64,000 nt of DNA from Thermothielavioides terrestris NRRL 8126 (taxonomy: Eukaryota; Ascomycota; Sordariomycetes; Sordariales; Chaetomiaceae): assembly GCF_000226115.1 (NCBI RefSeq), contig NC_016462.1, forward strand, positions 3,348,001 through 3,412,000, in the 5' to 3' direction. The notes beneath the pieces were generated by a model that was not told the origin of the DNA, searched no databases, and was given only the letters and a program-made list of their open reading frames with translations. Made by a program: the position numbers and the translations under genes. This document shows positions 10,361 through 20,540 of this stretch, in pieces (position 1 is the first letter of the stretch; each line of letters begins with the position of its first letter).

Positions 10361-10897
10361 ATGTCCTCGTCCGGCTCTTCCTACTCCCTCCCAACCGGCC
10401 CTCGACAGCTGCACCGTGTCGCTTTTGAAGGCGAAGACACTGCACACTGGGCGTTGTTTCTTCCCGACAGAGATGGCGGTGCAAGGGGAATTCTGGTGCA
10501 TGTCGGGGCTAATAAGGGCAAAAGTGGGAGGAAAGAGAACCACACTTTGCGCTCTTCTCCTTTCCTCATCACGTCAAGCACTGCTCAGAGTGTGTTTCCC
10601 ATCGCCCATGCAGCAGTCACCGAGAGCCAGTTGACCCGCGCGGCCGAAGAAGTCTTCCAACGGAAGGGATACAGGCTTCTCACCAACAACTGTCAACACT
10701 TCTGCATCGATGTGGTGACAGAGTTGAATCGCGTCTGGCCTCATTCCGTTCCTCCGGAGGCAGTCATCGATGTTGCTTCTCGAGGCACAACCATCACGAA
10801 CCTCACCCGCTGGGTTAGAAGAGATCGCCTGAACGACCCTCGGGCCCAACAAGCGGAGGAACATGACGGGAACCGTGAGCGGATCTCGATCAGCTAG
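10361..10897 (+). CDS. Small protein with LRAT/NlpC-P60-like fold
   Basis: 178 residues, one exon. The ATG at 10361 (TTCACCATG) is the first in frame. The next upstream in-frame start-like codon is only a GTG. Seen in the protein are HRVAFEG...HWALFLP near residues 18-35, GILVHVGANKGKSG near 43-56, and NNCQHFCIDVV near 112-122. A His in a 'HWALF' strand and a Cys in an 'NCQHF' helix is the order found in lecithin:retinol acyltransferase-type proteins, a circularly permuted NlpC/P60 thiol fold (LRAT motif NCEHF). The likely role is a thiol hydrolase or acyltransferase, with unknown substrate. A small unrecognised intron in the variable middle is possible. There is no signal peptide or TM segment. 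Confidence 0.78.
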   Translation: MSSSGSSYSLPTGPRQLHRVAFEGEDTAHWALFLPDRDGGARGILVHVGANKGKSGRKENHTLRSSPFLITSSTAQSVFPIAHAAVTESQLTRAAEEVFQRKGYRLLTNNCQHFCIDVVTELNRVWPHSVPPEAVIDVASRGTTITNLTRWVRRDRLNDPRAQQAEEHDGNRERISIS

Positions 10898-11997
10898 AGA
10901 GCTCTTTGGACTGTGCTATTCCTCACTTGCTGCATGGAAGGTCAGATCCTTTCTCCCTGTCTCAAGTGGAAATATGATCATTAACTTGTATCTGCGAGGA
11001 AGGTATCTGACCCGAATGCTCACTTGACGTGTCTACCCGGTACTACAACCTTAATGGGCCATCAATCGCAAGGGAACGTGGGGCACCGAAGGCCAAGGGG
11101 CTGATCAGATTGTGGTGACGGATGTTGTTCAATCATTTCCGCCAATTGATTGTCTCGTTTCCGCTCTTTCATGCTGCTTCCATTCGTTTCTCATCTTTCT
11201 TTCTTTTTTGGGTCTTGTTTCTCGGAAACGAGCTGGCATGTCAGAGTCCGGCATAACCTGTACGCTGAACAGTAACCAACCACTTTGGGAGTTAAGTTTC
11301 GTCGCACCATGGCGTTTTTGCCCCGAATTCGAATTTTCCGGGTAGTTGCTGCATGTAGGCGAGGGTTTGCCCCGTTAGCCAGTCACGGAGGAAGAAGAAC
11401 AATGCTTTGGGTACTGTGACGGGAGGAATGGAGGGGTCCATATTCAGGTAGATTCCGAGTGCTTGGGGGGCGCATTCCGTGAGCGTTGGCACGCATGCCA
11501 GCAAGTGCTGGCACCTTAAGGTAGTTCAATAATACCAAGGTACAACAACGCATTCCCGCATGACCTCAGCGAACACACTGTGTCTGTAAGAGACTGTTAT
11601 TCAAACATTGATCCTATATGTCGCATCCGATCGCACTATCCTCGTCTCCAGCTCGTTTCGCTCGACATGAAAAAAACCAAGATACCCCAAGTTCGGTTCC
11701 AGCGCCGCTTGTTTGTGGACACAGTGCCTACACAGTGTGGAAGCCTATTTGAAACGCGCGGCTAGCCAATGTTAGCTATTGGGCCGTCTTTGCCGATGAA
11801 CTTATTGGGTTGGTTTATTTATTCCCTCCCGCCAACCAACGAGAGAATCGCGGGCTGCGCTGTTGAGAGTCGACCGCTCAAACGTACGACGAGTCAAGTC
11901 GTCGCATTGTCCTGTGTTCATCCTCAAAACTGGAATCAAGTTGCTCATTACTTCCGCTGTTGTTATCGTTCTGGATACCGTCAACTCCTTCACCGCG
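10898..11997. other. Intergenic 1.1 kb
   Basis: Low-GC spacer between two rightward genes. It contains pyrimidine-rich stretches (for example 11186-11210) and no recognisable gene, repeat or RNA. Confidence 0.5.
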
Positions 11998-12849
11998 ATG
12001 TCCACACCCCCCCCGCCCGAGGACGCGACACTCAGCAGCGTCCGGTCTGCCCTCCGTCACATGTCATATCTCAATGCCGGTGAGGGCAAGGAGATTCACA
12101 ACTTCTTCGGCAACCGTGTGCTCGAACACACAACCTCAACAGGAGCTGTCCTAGCCATCAAGGTCAAACCCCCCGAAGGATTAGACCGTTCCGAGGGCGA
12201 CATGATGCACTACGCCGCAACGCACGGCGTGCTCGCCCCGAAAGTGCAAGGCGTGTACGACATCATCACAAAGAAGCTCCTGGCAAGGGCGATCGTCAGT
12301 GAGCTGGTGCGCGGTGTACCTCTCGTCGATGTGTGGATGGAACTCAGCGACGCACAAAAGTCAAGCATCAAGGACCAGCTCCGCACTCAACTTTCCAAAA
12401 TGCGCAGCTGCACGCAACCCTTCATCGGCCGGGTCGGCCGCCAGCACACGCGCAACATCTACGACCGCCTCCAGCAAACCTATTGTGGGCCCTTCGACGA
12501 CGAGAAGCAATTTGACGAGTGGTGCTTGGCGCGTCTCACCGGAGGTCCGCTCGTCCGCTGGAAGTGGAAGCGCGTGCTAGAGCGGGAGCGGCGCGCCTCG
12601 TCCGGGCGCTTCGTCCTGACACACGGCGACTTGACGCCGCGAAATATCCTGGTCCAAGACGGTGTCATAACCGGCATCGTGGACTGGGAGTATAGCGGCT
12701 TCTATCCTGAGTATGCCGAGTTTGCATTTGCCATGGTGCTCTGCCATTCGCACGAGAAGTGGTGGCTGCCTGTTCTGAAGGAGGTGTTGCAGCCCTGCTC
12801 CGATGAGAGGCTCAAGTTCACGCGCTTGGTCGAGGATAGGGGATTCTGA
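11998..12849 (+). CDS. APH/protein-kinase-like phosphotransferase family protein
   Basis: 283 residues, no intron. The ATG at 11998 (CACCGCGATG) opens MSTPPPPEDATLSSVR. The fold is that of aminoglycoside phosphotransferase-type kinases. It has VLAIKV with a possible ATP lysine at 55, then the catalytic loop LTHGDLTPRNILV (Asp211, Asn216) and the metal-binding GIVDWEYSGFYPEY (Asp229). Such proteins are very common in filamentous ascomycetes and mostly uncharacterised. Substrates may be small molecules or proteins. The C-terminus ends soon after the 'WWLPVLKEVL' helix, as is usual for the family. A 33-base A tract lies 245 bases downstream. Confidence 0.88.
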   Translation: MSTPPPPEDATLSSVRSALRHMSYLNAGEGKEIHNFFGNRVLEHTTSTGAVLAIKVKPPEGLDRSEGDMMHYAATHGVLAPKVQGVYDIITKKLLARAIVSELVRGVPLVDVWMELSDAQKSSIKDQLRTQLSKMRSCTQPFIGRVGRQHTRNIYDRLQQTYCGPFDDEKQFDEWCLARLTGGPLVRWKWKRVLERERRASSGRFVLTHGDLTPRNILVQDGVITGIVDWEYSGFYPEYAEFAFAMVLCHSHEKWWLPVLKEVLQPCSDERLKFTRLVEDRGF

Positions 12850-13092
12850 GGGTCGAGGCAATTGATGAGGATGGGAGAGATTGCCCATTCTCGTCTGGTG
12901 GAAACGTTGTCGAAATTAGGTTATGCCTCCGTGATCCCGGGCATTCGGTCCTCGGCAGTCATGCGCTCATTCCAGATTTACTCTGATACCGCTTCGAATT
13001 TCCTTGAACCACGTTATGTGAAGGTCAGTTTTCTATCTTTCTCTTCGATGAACAAGATAATGTTCCCGGGAATCGACCCAGACAAGAAAAGC

Positions 13093-13129
<37 letters not shown>

Positions 13130-14262
13130 TCAACACAACAGATCTTACGCGTATATCTCTGCAGCCTCGAGGAACGGCTGTGTCATTCACGTAGACTCTT
13201 CGTCCTTTCATTCTTGAGTCCCATCAAGCTTGAAAGATTGAGTATTACCCTTTCCCCAGCTGACCCGTTTGATCCCCGGCGCCCAAGGAGTCTCCACGCT
13301 GATTAGTTGGCTGAAAGGAAGGGTTAAACGGCAGGATGAATGAGTGCATCCAAGCAATTGAAGTCTTTTGATGGGAATCAGTCTGTTGATATGGACGGGC
13401 TTCGGAATATCGCACAGATGAGTAAGATCTTGGCTTCCGTCGAAGAGCAGTGTGACAGACTGCGAACTTGACGACAACGACACCTCGATATGGCGCATAG
13501 CAGTGCGAGGGTAATGGCAGGTGGATTGATACCCATACACACGAGACTTATCGCCTTCTATACGGGTTGCATACGCCAGAATCGGGCAGGCGAGACGCTG
13601 AATTACACCTGGCCTCTGTGTGTTGGCTGAGCGTTCTGGTCAAGCACCCTCCCTAAAGGAGGCCGGGGCTCAGTGGCCGCCTGTCCACCCTCGCCGAGCC
13701 TGCCTTCTGTGACCGACTCGTAAAACTGCCAACCTACCTAATCTGCACTTGAGGAGAGCCGCGGCCATCAGGTTAAGAGATAGCCGGAGAAGAGGATGTA
13801 GACCGACGGGAAGGTGCTGCTCCTCGAGGAGGAGGAGGGCAGATATCTAAATACATACCTGGTATGTTGGAGCAGATGTCCACAGAGCCATAAAGCCACA
13901 CACAGGGGACCCAGTGTACCGAGCGCGACAGCACTCTTGACCGGGACTAAGGCTTGGTTGGGTATCAACGAATGCCACGATGGCTGAAGCGGTCACCGCG
14001 CCCCAGACACCCTTGCATGACTATCATGTCAGTTGTGATCCAGTGCATTTACCACCTCGGGCTCAAAAGTCGACGGCTGCAAGGTCTTCTATCATCACAA
14101 TGGATGGATTGCCACAGTGAACAGCCTGTTACGCTGTCGCTCGCAACCAATCACCCCCGGCTCTGCCGTTTCACATGATTCCAGGGACCACATTCCATCA
14201 CCCACACAGCTTGTTTGAGGTCATATCATGTTGACTGATGCTCTCACCAGCAGCAAAAAGTG
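12850..14262. other. Intergenic 1.4 kb with poly(A) tract
   Basis: Spacer between the APH-like gene and the tRNA gene. It contains the A tract at 13094-13126 and a CTCCTCGAGGAGGAGGAG palindrome-like patch at about 13820-13840. No credible ORF is found: conceptual translations are short and compositionally random. Confidence 0.55.
13094..13126. repeat. Poly(A) tract, 33 bases
   Basis: An uninterrupted run of 33 A on the plus strand, 245 bases after the stop of the APH-like gene. Confidence 0.95.
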
Positions 14263-14368
14263 CTCGGATACGGGGAGTCGAACCCCGGGCTGTTGAGAGC
14301 AGGCATCACCACCCCTTTTGATTGGGGAGCAATGAGAGTCAACGATGTTACCGCTACACCATACCCGG
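14263..14368 (-). tRNA. tRNA-Glu (anticodon CTC) with a 35-nt intron
   Basis: Read on the minus strand, a full cloverleaf can be folded. The acceptor half is CCGGGTA pairing with TATCCGA. The D arm is GTGT-AGCGGTA-ACAT. The anticodon stem is GTTGA/TCAAC with loop CT-CTC-A, which gives anticodon CTC (Glu). The T arm is CGGGG-TTCGACT-CCCCG. The A box TGGTGTAGCGG and B box GGTTCGACTCC are canonical. A run of five T follows the 3' end at 14255-14259, as expected for RNA polymerase III termination. An intron of about 35 nt (14298-14332) sits one base 3' of the anticodon, the usual nuclear position. One oddity is that the first acceptor pair is C-A, not a Watson-Crick pair. Confidence 0.88.
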
Positions 14369-15238
14369 TTGGAATGGCCTCCGATGTGGATTGTTGGCAT
14401 GCAGGGGCGGACGTTGGCCTCATAATCGACAATGTTGAAGAGTTTTTTGCTGGTGGAGCGGTTGTGGATGGATCCAGTTGTGTGGGGATGGGAGGGACTC
14501 GGCTGTGGAGAGCCTCTCCGGTCGTACAGCTGCCGCGGGAATTCCTGAAAATTGTGATAGCGGTCATGTTTTGTACCTTTCGAAGGCCCTCCGTCTCACA
14601 GCTTGATACAATGCGTCCGGCCTTCCTACAGCATTGGTTCGGAGGTTGGGACAAGTGAAGGGCTCGAGCCGGGAGGCAGCCATATGCGCAGTCCAGACAT
14701 GGCCTTGCTGTCTTTGAAAGGAGGCGCAGAGCTTTTATTTCGGGAGTGGACTTCAAAGCCGCCTGTCGCTGAGAAGAATGAAAAAGGGAAGGCTAAAATT
14801 GATTGCCGAGGCCAGACAAGCGTCATGGCCGGTGCCACGAAGCACTGAGCCCAGCGGAGTGTCGATCGATGGCGCGATCTTCTGGGCCGGTCGAGCTATC
14901 GGGAACCCTTTGCCGGGCATTGTGTAACCCAGGCGGGAGGACGCGTAAGGCAGGAGAGAGACAGGTTTGAGAACTCCTGGGGCTCTGGAAAACATGCACG
15001 AGGCGGGGAATCCGCAGCCGGTTAATCCCGCCCCTGAGCTATCGGGAGTTGTTAAACGTCCGCAGCGCTGGTCCGGTCAGCGGTTCAGGACTACAGTATT
15101 TCATACATATACCACAGCATCCACGATGTAAGCGGTCCTAGTAACATTCATGGTTACTCCTCCCCATCCTCCGATTCACTTCGAGTCCGACGATCCATAA
15201 GACCAAACGAATAAGCAAGCCGACCACCCGTTGACACC
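14369..15238. other. Intergenic 870 bp
   Basis: Upstream region of the tRNA gene and of the GFA gene. I see no further gene. It is moderately GC-rich and without obvious repeats. Confidence 0.5.
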
Positions 15239-15808
15239 ATGGCGCCGTCCCTCCACCCACTCGTCGACAACGGCATCAGCAAGGGCGACCCTTCCTTCGC
15301 CGGCGGCAAGCTGCGCTGCCTCTGCGCGACCGACCCGGTGGAGGTGACGCTGAGCAGCAACGTGGTGCACAACCACCTGTGCGGGTGCTCCAAGTGCTGG
15401 AAGCCGGCGGGCGCGCTCTTCTCGCTCGTGGGCGTCGTGCCGCGGGACCGGCTCGCGGTGACGGCGCGGCGCGACAAGCTGGCCGTCGTGGACGAGACGG
15501 CCGTCATCCAGCGCTGGGCCTGCCGGGAGTGCGGCGCCCACCTGTACGGCCGCATCGAGAGGGAGCACCCCTTCCACGGGCTCGACTTCGTGCACGTCGA
15601 GTTGTCCGACGCGAAGGGGTGGCAGGAGCCGCAGTTTGCGGCCTTCGTGTCGTCCATTATCGAGCAGGGGTTCGATCCCAAAGGCATGGACGAGGTGCGG
15701 AGCAAGCTCAGGAGTCTGGGGCTGGAACCGTATGACTCGCTTTCGCCGCCGCTGATGGACGCCATCGCGACATGGACGGCGAAGAAGGCTGGGAAGCTGC
15801 CGGCATGA
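15239..15808 (+). CDS. GFA-family zinc protein (S-(hydroxymethyl)glutathione synthase type)
   Basis: 189 residues, no intron, ATG at 15239 (CACCATGG). The cysteine pattern of the glutathione-dependent formaldehyde-activating (Gfa) family is complete: CxC at 27/29, CxCxxC at 48/50/53 and CxxC at 95/98, which bind two zincs. The core runs [14 protein letters not shown], then [19 protein letters not shown], then [19 protein letters not shown]. Length (about 190) and the C-terminal '[35 protein letters not shown]' region (features: helix, conserved YDxLSPxLMDxxA) match the fungal S-(hydroxymethyl)glutathione synthase subgroup. The role is condensation of formaldehyde with glutathione ahead of formaldehyde dehydrogenase. 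Whether the fungal enzymes truly catalyse this is debated, so the family call is firmer than the reaction. Confidence 0.93.
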   Translation: MAPSLHPLVDNGISKGDPSFAGGKLRCLCATDPVEVTLSSNVVHNHLCGCSKCWKPAGALFSLVGVVPRDRLAVTARRDKLAVVDETAVIQRWACRECGAHLYGRIEREHPFHGLDFVHVELSDAKGWQEPQFAAFVSSIIEQGFDPKGMDEVRSKLRSLGLEPYDSLSPPLMDAIATWTAKKAGKLPA

Positions 15809-16167
15809 GAGTTAAGATTGGAAACTGAAGGGTTCGTGGAACGGGACCGGATATCGGGGAAGTCTGGCTTGGGATCTCTCAAATCGTCAAGTTGCAACTT
15901 CTTAAGACAGTCATCCTACCGCCGAGATACATGTAACAGACGTATGAGTCTCCTGCATCACCATCACTATAGCTGGAATCCTGGGTGTCTGCGGAGACAA
16001 GGGAACAAAACAAACTTGCGAATCGAGACACATGAGTAGCAGACGGAAGGTCTACCACGCTGACGCGGCCACGTTCCGGGTATGCATTCCCCACCCTTCT
16101 TTTGACGCCGCAACTCCGTGACAATATCTGTGCAAAAAAAAGCAAACCAGGCTGCCAACGCTGAGCA
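15809..16167. other. Intergenic, convergent 3' ends
   Basis: About 360 bases between the GFA gene and HAS1, which converge. No feature is recognised. Confidence 0.5.
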
Positions 16168-18143
16168 TTACTTCCGGTGGTGGCCGCCCTGCCGTGGCTG
16201 GCTGCCGTATGCCCTCCTGCGCTGTAGCTTCTTGTCCCGGCTCAACCCTGCGGACAGCGTGATGTCGACTCGGGGTGGCGTGGCGAAGCCAAAGCTCTGT
16301 CACGTCGGGTCAGCTGCAGCTCAAGGTCACGATGTGCGGAGGCGGGCAAGCTTTCTTACCTTGGCCACCTTCACCAAGTCAAGCTTGTGGATATCAAAGA
16401 CACTCCGAAGGCTGTGGGAGGCATAGGCGTGCAGGTAAGACCGGTAGCCATCCTTGGCGCTCTGGTTGAGGTAGTAGTTGGTCCCGATGAGCTTTTCCAA
16501 ATGCGATTGCACGTTGAGTATCTTGTTCTTTGGGAAGTCGTACTCGACCACCGGCACCTTGGCGGCTTTGAGGTGGGCCAGAAAACCAAGCTCGCTCGGC
16601 TGCAGGAAGAGCAGCGACCGACCCTTGGAATTGTTGCCTCTCGCCGTCCGGCCGACCCGGTGGATGTAGTCTCGCGGGTCATCAGGGGGATCGAACTGGA
16701 CGATCCAGTCAACCTGGGGGATGTCGAGGCCACGGGCGGCAACGTCGGTGCAGATCAGCGTCCCCTGTTTGGCGTTGCAGAACTCGAAGAAGGTGTTGGT
16801 GCGCTTCTGCTGCTTCTGCTTGCCGTGCAGGTCGAGAACCGGCAGATCAATGTACTGGAGAAGCTCGCTGTAGTACTTGACCGAATTGCAGGACGAGAAG
16901 AACACGATGATCTTCTTCTTGGCCATCTTCTTGAGGAACGAGAAGAGCAGGAGGAAGCGCTTGTCGGCTTCGACGACGACGTATCCTTGATCAAGACCAT
17001 CGACCGTGCTGAACTTCTTCTCCTCGTCGACGTTGATGTAGAGTGGCCCGGGGCGCAGCGAAATTCTGGCGAGATCCTCGACCTTTGTCGTCTGCGTGGC
17101 CGAGAAAAGCATGGTCTGGCGGTTTTCTTTGGGGAGAATCTTGACAATCTGGCGCATTTCGTCCTCGAAACCAATCTCTAATATCCGGTCGGCCTCGTCG
17201 ATGATCAGGGACCTTAGGTTCTTGAAGACAAATGGGGTGTTTTGAAGGTCTGTTGGGGTCAGTGCGCGTTGATCACTTGCAGGGACTGCGCCGGGGGGAA
17301 GAAACATACGATCAAGGAGTCTGCCAGGCGTGGCAATGAGGAGGTTGACGCCCTTGCCAAGTTTGTCCGCCTCGGCCCTGCGATTCGCACCACCAATGAC
17401 AACACCATCTGGGGCGAAGATTAGCTCGAGGCCCGTCGATATAGAGGGTACGCTCTCAGCACTGGAGAAGACTCACAGGTCTGGGAGTGATTCTTCATCA
17501 ACTCGCGGGCCACGCCGAAGATCTGCAGCGCCAGCTCGCGCGTAGGCGTGACAACGATGGCACCAGTACCATTTCTCGGCTTGAAGCGCAGAGAACTGAG
17601 CATCTCGACGGCCGGAATCAGGAAGGCCAGCGTCTTCCCGGATCCAGTCTTGGCCGCCCCGAGGACATCCTTGCCCGCCAGGAGGGGCGGGATGCCTCGC
17701 CGCTGGATCTCAGTCATCTTTGTGAAACCCATCTCGGCGATCGCTTTCATGGTCTTCTCGGAGAGGCCGAGCTCGGAGAATTCCTGCGCATTTGTCGACA
17801 CGGGAGGCGGAAGCAACGAGTCGCCGCCCTTGGAAGGGACTGCATCCAATTCTGCCGACCCATTTTGCTGATCGTCATCCCCATCATCCTGCCTGGCCGA
17901 TTCGCGGTCAGAACTATCCTCGCCTGAGCTGGCGCCTTCGGCCTCGGGCTCCTGGTCGTCGGCCCCGCGGGAGCTGTCGCTGCGGCTCTCGGCGTCGCTG
18001 TCAGCGTCGCTCTCGGTGTCGCTCTCTTCTGGGCTGGGGTCCCTCTTCAGCTTCTTTGCCTTCGAGGCAGCGGCGAGAGCTTCCTCGGGCTTTGAGCCCT
18101 TGGCGTCCTTGAATTTCCTCTTCTTGCTGAGATCGGAAGCCAT
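16168..18143 (-). CDS. HAS1: ATP-dependent RNA helicase HAS1 (DEAD box)
   Basis: Model: complement(16168..16296, 16360..17249, 17310..17408, 17477..18143), 594 residues, introns of 63, 60 and 68 nt. A nucleolar DEAD-box helicase needed for 40S and 60S ribosome biogenesis. The N-terminal about 125 residues are acidic and Ser-rich with Lys clusters ([13 protein letters not shown]). Helicase motifs follow in order: Q motif [19 protein letters not shown], Ia PTRELALQ, Ib TPGRLLDH (rebuilt across intron 2), II DEAD, III SAT, and in domain 2 [11 protein letters not shown] and [11 protein letters not shown]. The last exon ([17 protein letters not shown], then a basic tail ending GGHHRK) is too short for an ORF list but matches the known HAS1 C-terminus. 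That places the stop at 16168-16170. Confidence 0.97.
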
Positions 18144-18411
18144 CTTACTCGCTGTACGCAAAAATGTCCGAACCCGCACGTTGCAAGTTTGGCTGGGGAA
18201 TTTTTCCTCCCCACTGCTGGCTTATCGGGCGACATGATAAGTTGGTGTGTGGAAACCGCCTTCCCTGTTAGTTATCTGGTCTTGGCGGAAGACGACAGAG
18301 ACCCCGGTGAAATGTTTGACCGCGTTCCGGCGGGGTTTTGGCAGGCTCGCCTGGCACCTGGTTGTCAGCGGGCCGTGCCTGATGGCCCTGCAAACAGCAA
18401 GACTCGGGACG
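18144..18411. other. HAS1 upstream region
   Basis: 268 bases between the HAS1 start and the left target duplication of the transposable element. It must hold the HAS1 promoter. No motif is singled out. Confidence 0.5.
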
Positions 18412-18419
18412 CTTGCAAC
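18412..18419. repeat. Target-site duplication, left
   Basis: CTTGCAAC, identical to the copy at 19252-19259. Confidence 0.85.
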
Positions 18420-19251
18420 CAAGGCTCCCAATAAGTCAAACAAGTCAAATATGAGGCCCCACTTGCGTTGATTTGGGTGCACCGCGATGAGATTTGGCTT
18501 GATTTGTGTTTACTCAAGTGGTTGCCAAATCTAGTCAAATGCCATACATATCCCTAACCCTGATAGCCACCCCGCACTTTTTCCATGCCCCACCTTCCTG
18601 TTCTGTGCCATACCTCCTTTTTCCATGCCCTCTCTAGCTCTCTGGCTCTCTGGCTCTCTAGCTCTCTGGCTCTCTAGCTCTCTGGCTCTCTGGCTCTCTG
18701 GCTCTCTGGCTCAATGGACTCGCAATGGCTGAATCGCTTAAAAATGCAATAAAATCGAGAGTGGCCAGGTTTTTTTTCTGACTAAGCAATTGCTTACATA
18801 ATCCCAGATCGCCTACGCCCTGCCCAGACCTCCGCACGAGTTCTTGGAGGTTGGTGCCAGCCAGCGCTTCCAACTGCGTTGCAACGCTTGGGCGGCCACG
18901 GCGTAACACCTTCATAAGCGCAGACTGGCCCACAGAGGCCTCAGATGGATCCGTATGCATGGCTGCGGCACTTGCTGGCTCGCTGGGATGGCCCGGGTAA
19001 AGTCGCGATACGACGTATTTTGCATGCCAAGCCCAGAGTGTGGGAAAAAACAGGGCAGTTGTCAGTGGCTGTGGTGGCTGGGCTGGGCTGGGCTGGGCGG
19101 CATCCTGCGAAGCACTGACCAATATGCGGTCTTGGCAAATATTTGCAAGTAAACAAGTCAAATCCTGGGCCGTATTTGCTTGCGAAGAGGGCCGATTTGC
19201 GTTGATTTGATTTGATTTGCGTTGAGTAGATTTGACTTGTTGGGAGCCTTG
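18420..19251. mobile_element. Non-autonomous hAT-like element, 832 bp
   Basis: The two ends are inverted copies: the left end reads CAAGGCTCCCAATAAGTCAA and the right end, reverse-complemented, reads CAAGGCTCCCAACAAGTCAA, differing at one base. An exact 8-bp direct repeat CTTGCAAC flanks the element on both sides (18412-18419 and 19252-19259). An 8-bp target duplication and short TIRs are the hallmark of the hAT superfamily. Just inside both ends are many copies of AAGTCAAA/GCGTTGATTTG-type motifs, typical of subterminal transposase sites. The middle holds an 8-bp minisatellite (CTCTCTGG/CTCTCTAG) and a GGCTG run but no transposase, so this is a deletion derivative or MITE. A 167-codon open frame on the minus strand is mostly minisatellite and is not credible. 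Confidence 0.85.
18631..18712. repeat. 8-bp minisatellite CTCTCTGG/CTCTCTAG inside the hAT element
   Basis: About ten head-to-tail copies of an 8-base unit alternating between CTCTCTGG and CTCTCTAG. It produces the repetitive Arg-Glu-Pro-Glu-Ser frame on the other strand. Confidence 0.9.
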
Positions 19252-19259
19252 CTTGCAAC
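19252..19259. repeat. Target-site duplication, right
   Basis: CTTGCAAC, identical to the copy at 18412-18419. Confidence 0.85.
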
Positions 19260-20540
19260 TCCAACCTCGCGCGCAACGGAGACCACGTATTGGGGCTCAC
19301 TCCAATATATTTACTTACTTCAATTACTGCTACCCCGAGCCGCTCCCCTCTCTTTCCTGCTGGAGGTTCATCCACGCTCGAGCGGTCGTCCTTGGCCGGC
19401 CTCTGCGGGTTGGTGGCATTCTCGGTAACGGATTGGATGCCCGGGCACTCTGGACACGGTTCTCGAGCGGTCCGTAAACCTCAGCGCCAGGGTGAGAGGC
19501 TGGACTGTGAGCACCGGGGCAAGCAATATCCTGCCGTCCCCAGAGTTGCGTCCAGTGGTCAGCTCGCGAGTTTTGCGCGGTTCCTTCAGCTCGGACACTC
19601 GGACGGCAGCGGTTTCCCCTCCCCCAGCGTTGTATCCAACCATCTCACCTCACTGTGTAACTGTGAATGTACACAGCGCTGCCAGCTCTGCCCCGGATTC
19701 TGTTGTTAACCGATCCTTTGATCTGGGTGCGGCCCCGCATTTGCCCATTGCCGAGTCTGGGACCGATGCCGCCTGTCCACCGTCTCCTTGCTGGTCGGGA
19801 TTCCTGTTCAATCAGGCCTCGTTTAAAAATAGCGTTGAGTTGATGTTCCATGCATCCCCTGGGTTTCCCAGCTTGGCATTGACTGTTCCAGGTCCGAGTC
19901 ACCCGTCCCCGAAGAAGACTCTGTCCTTTGACAAGTGTTGACGAAGACGGAACTTGTTTCAAACCTCTTCACATACTCCCGAGTGCGCTTCGTTGTCGTG
20001 GGAATAAATGGCTGGTCAACCTTCCACGGTCCACTCTCCTCAGGACATACCACCCTTCCCCCTGAGGGTCACGAATTGTGTGAGCCGACTGAACCTGACT
20101 GTTCTCTGCGGCGAGTTGACGGTGTCCTCTGAGGCACGGACACGGCTCAGCCCGAGCCATGTAGCATCGTCAGTGTCACGAGCTGCACTTCGTCGGTAAG
20201 ACGCTGCATGCCGACGTTCTCAGTGAAGCATGTTCAAGGCAACCATCATTTATTTCTTGAACCACTCCGTGGTGCTAGCCAGACGGCACTCTTGCCGCTA
20301 CTCTTACTTGCAGAAGGATGGGGGCAAGCGCCGAAGGGCCTCGCCCGAAGCAATATGCGGTCCATGACCTGACCAGGCAGGCGGCGATGGGGCGATGGTC
20401 GAGGAGCGACTATTCCAAAGGGTGGGAAACGCACATAAAAGCTGAAGCAGCCTGACCCTCAGACGCTGGTCTGTCGGCCTCGAGTGAGAACTCAGCGACC
20501 AATACACTACTTGTTCTGCGGAGACTCCATCCCTCGCAAT
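19260..20540. other. Intergenic 1.3 kb upstream of the secreted-protein gene
   Basis: No gene recognised. A TATA-like ACATAAAAGC at about 20433-20442 is about 105 bases upstream of the next start codon. Confidence 0.5.

Noticed and set aside
12850..13126. Idea that the intronless APH-like gene is a retrocopy with a poly(A) tail
   Set aside because: The A tract begins 245 bases past the stop, no flanking duplication was found, and intronless members of this family are common.
18600..18720. CRISPR-like repeat array
   Set aside because: Units are contiguous 8-mers without spacers, in a eukaryotic genome; it is a minisatellite.
18658..19161. 167-codon minus-strand frame inside the hAT-like element
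   Set aside because: Its end is the 8-bp minisatellite translated (RAREPESQ-type repeats) and the rest lacks any hAT transposase feature.
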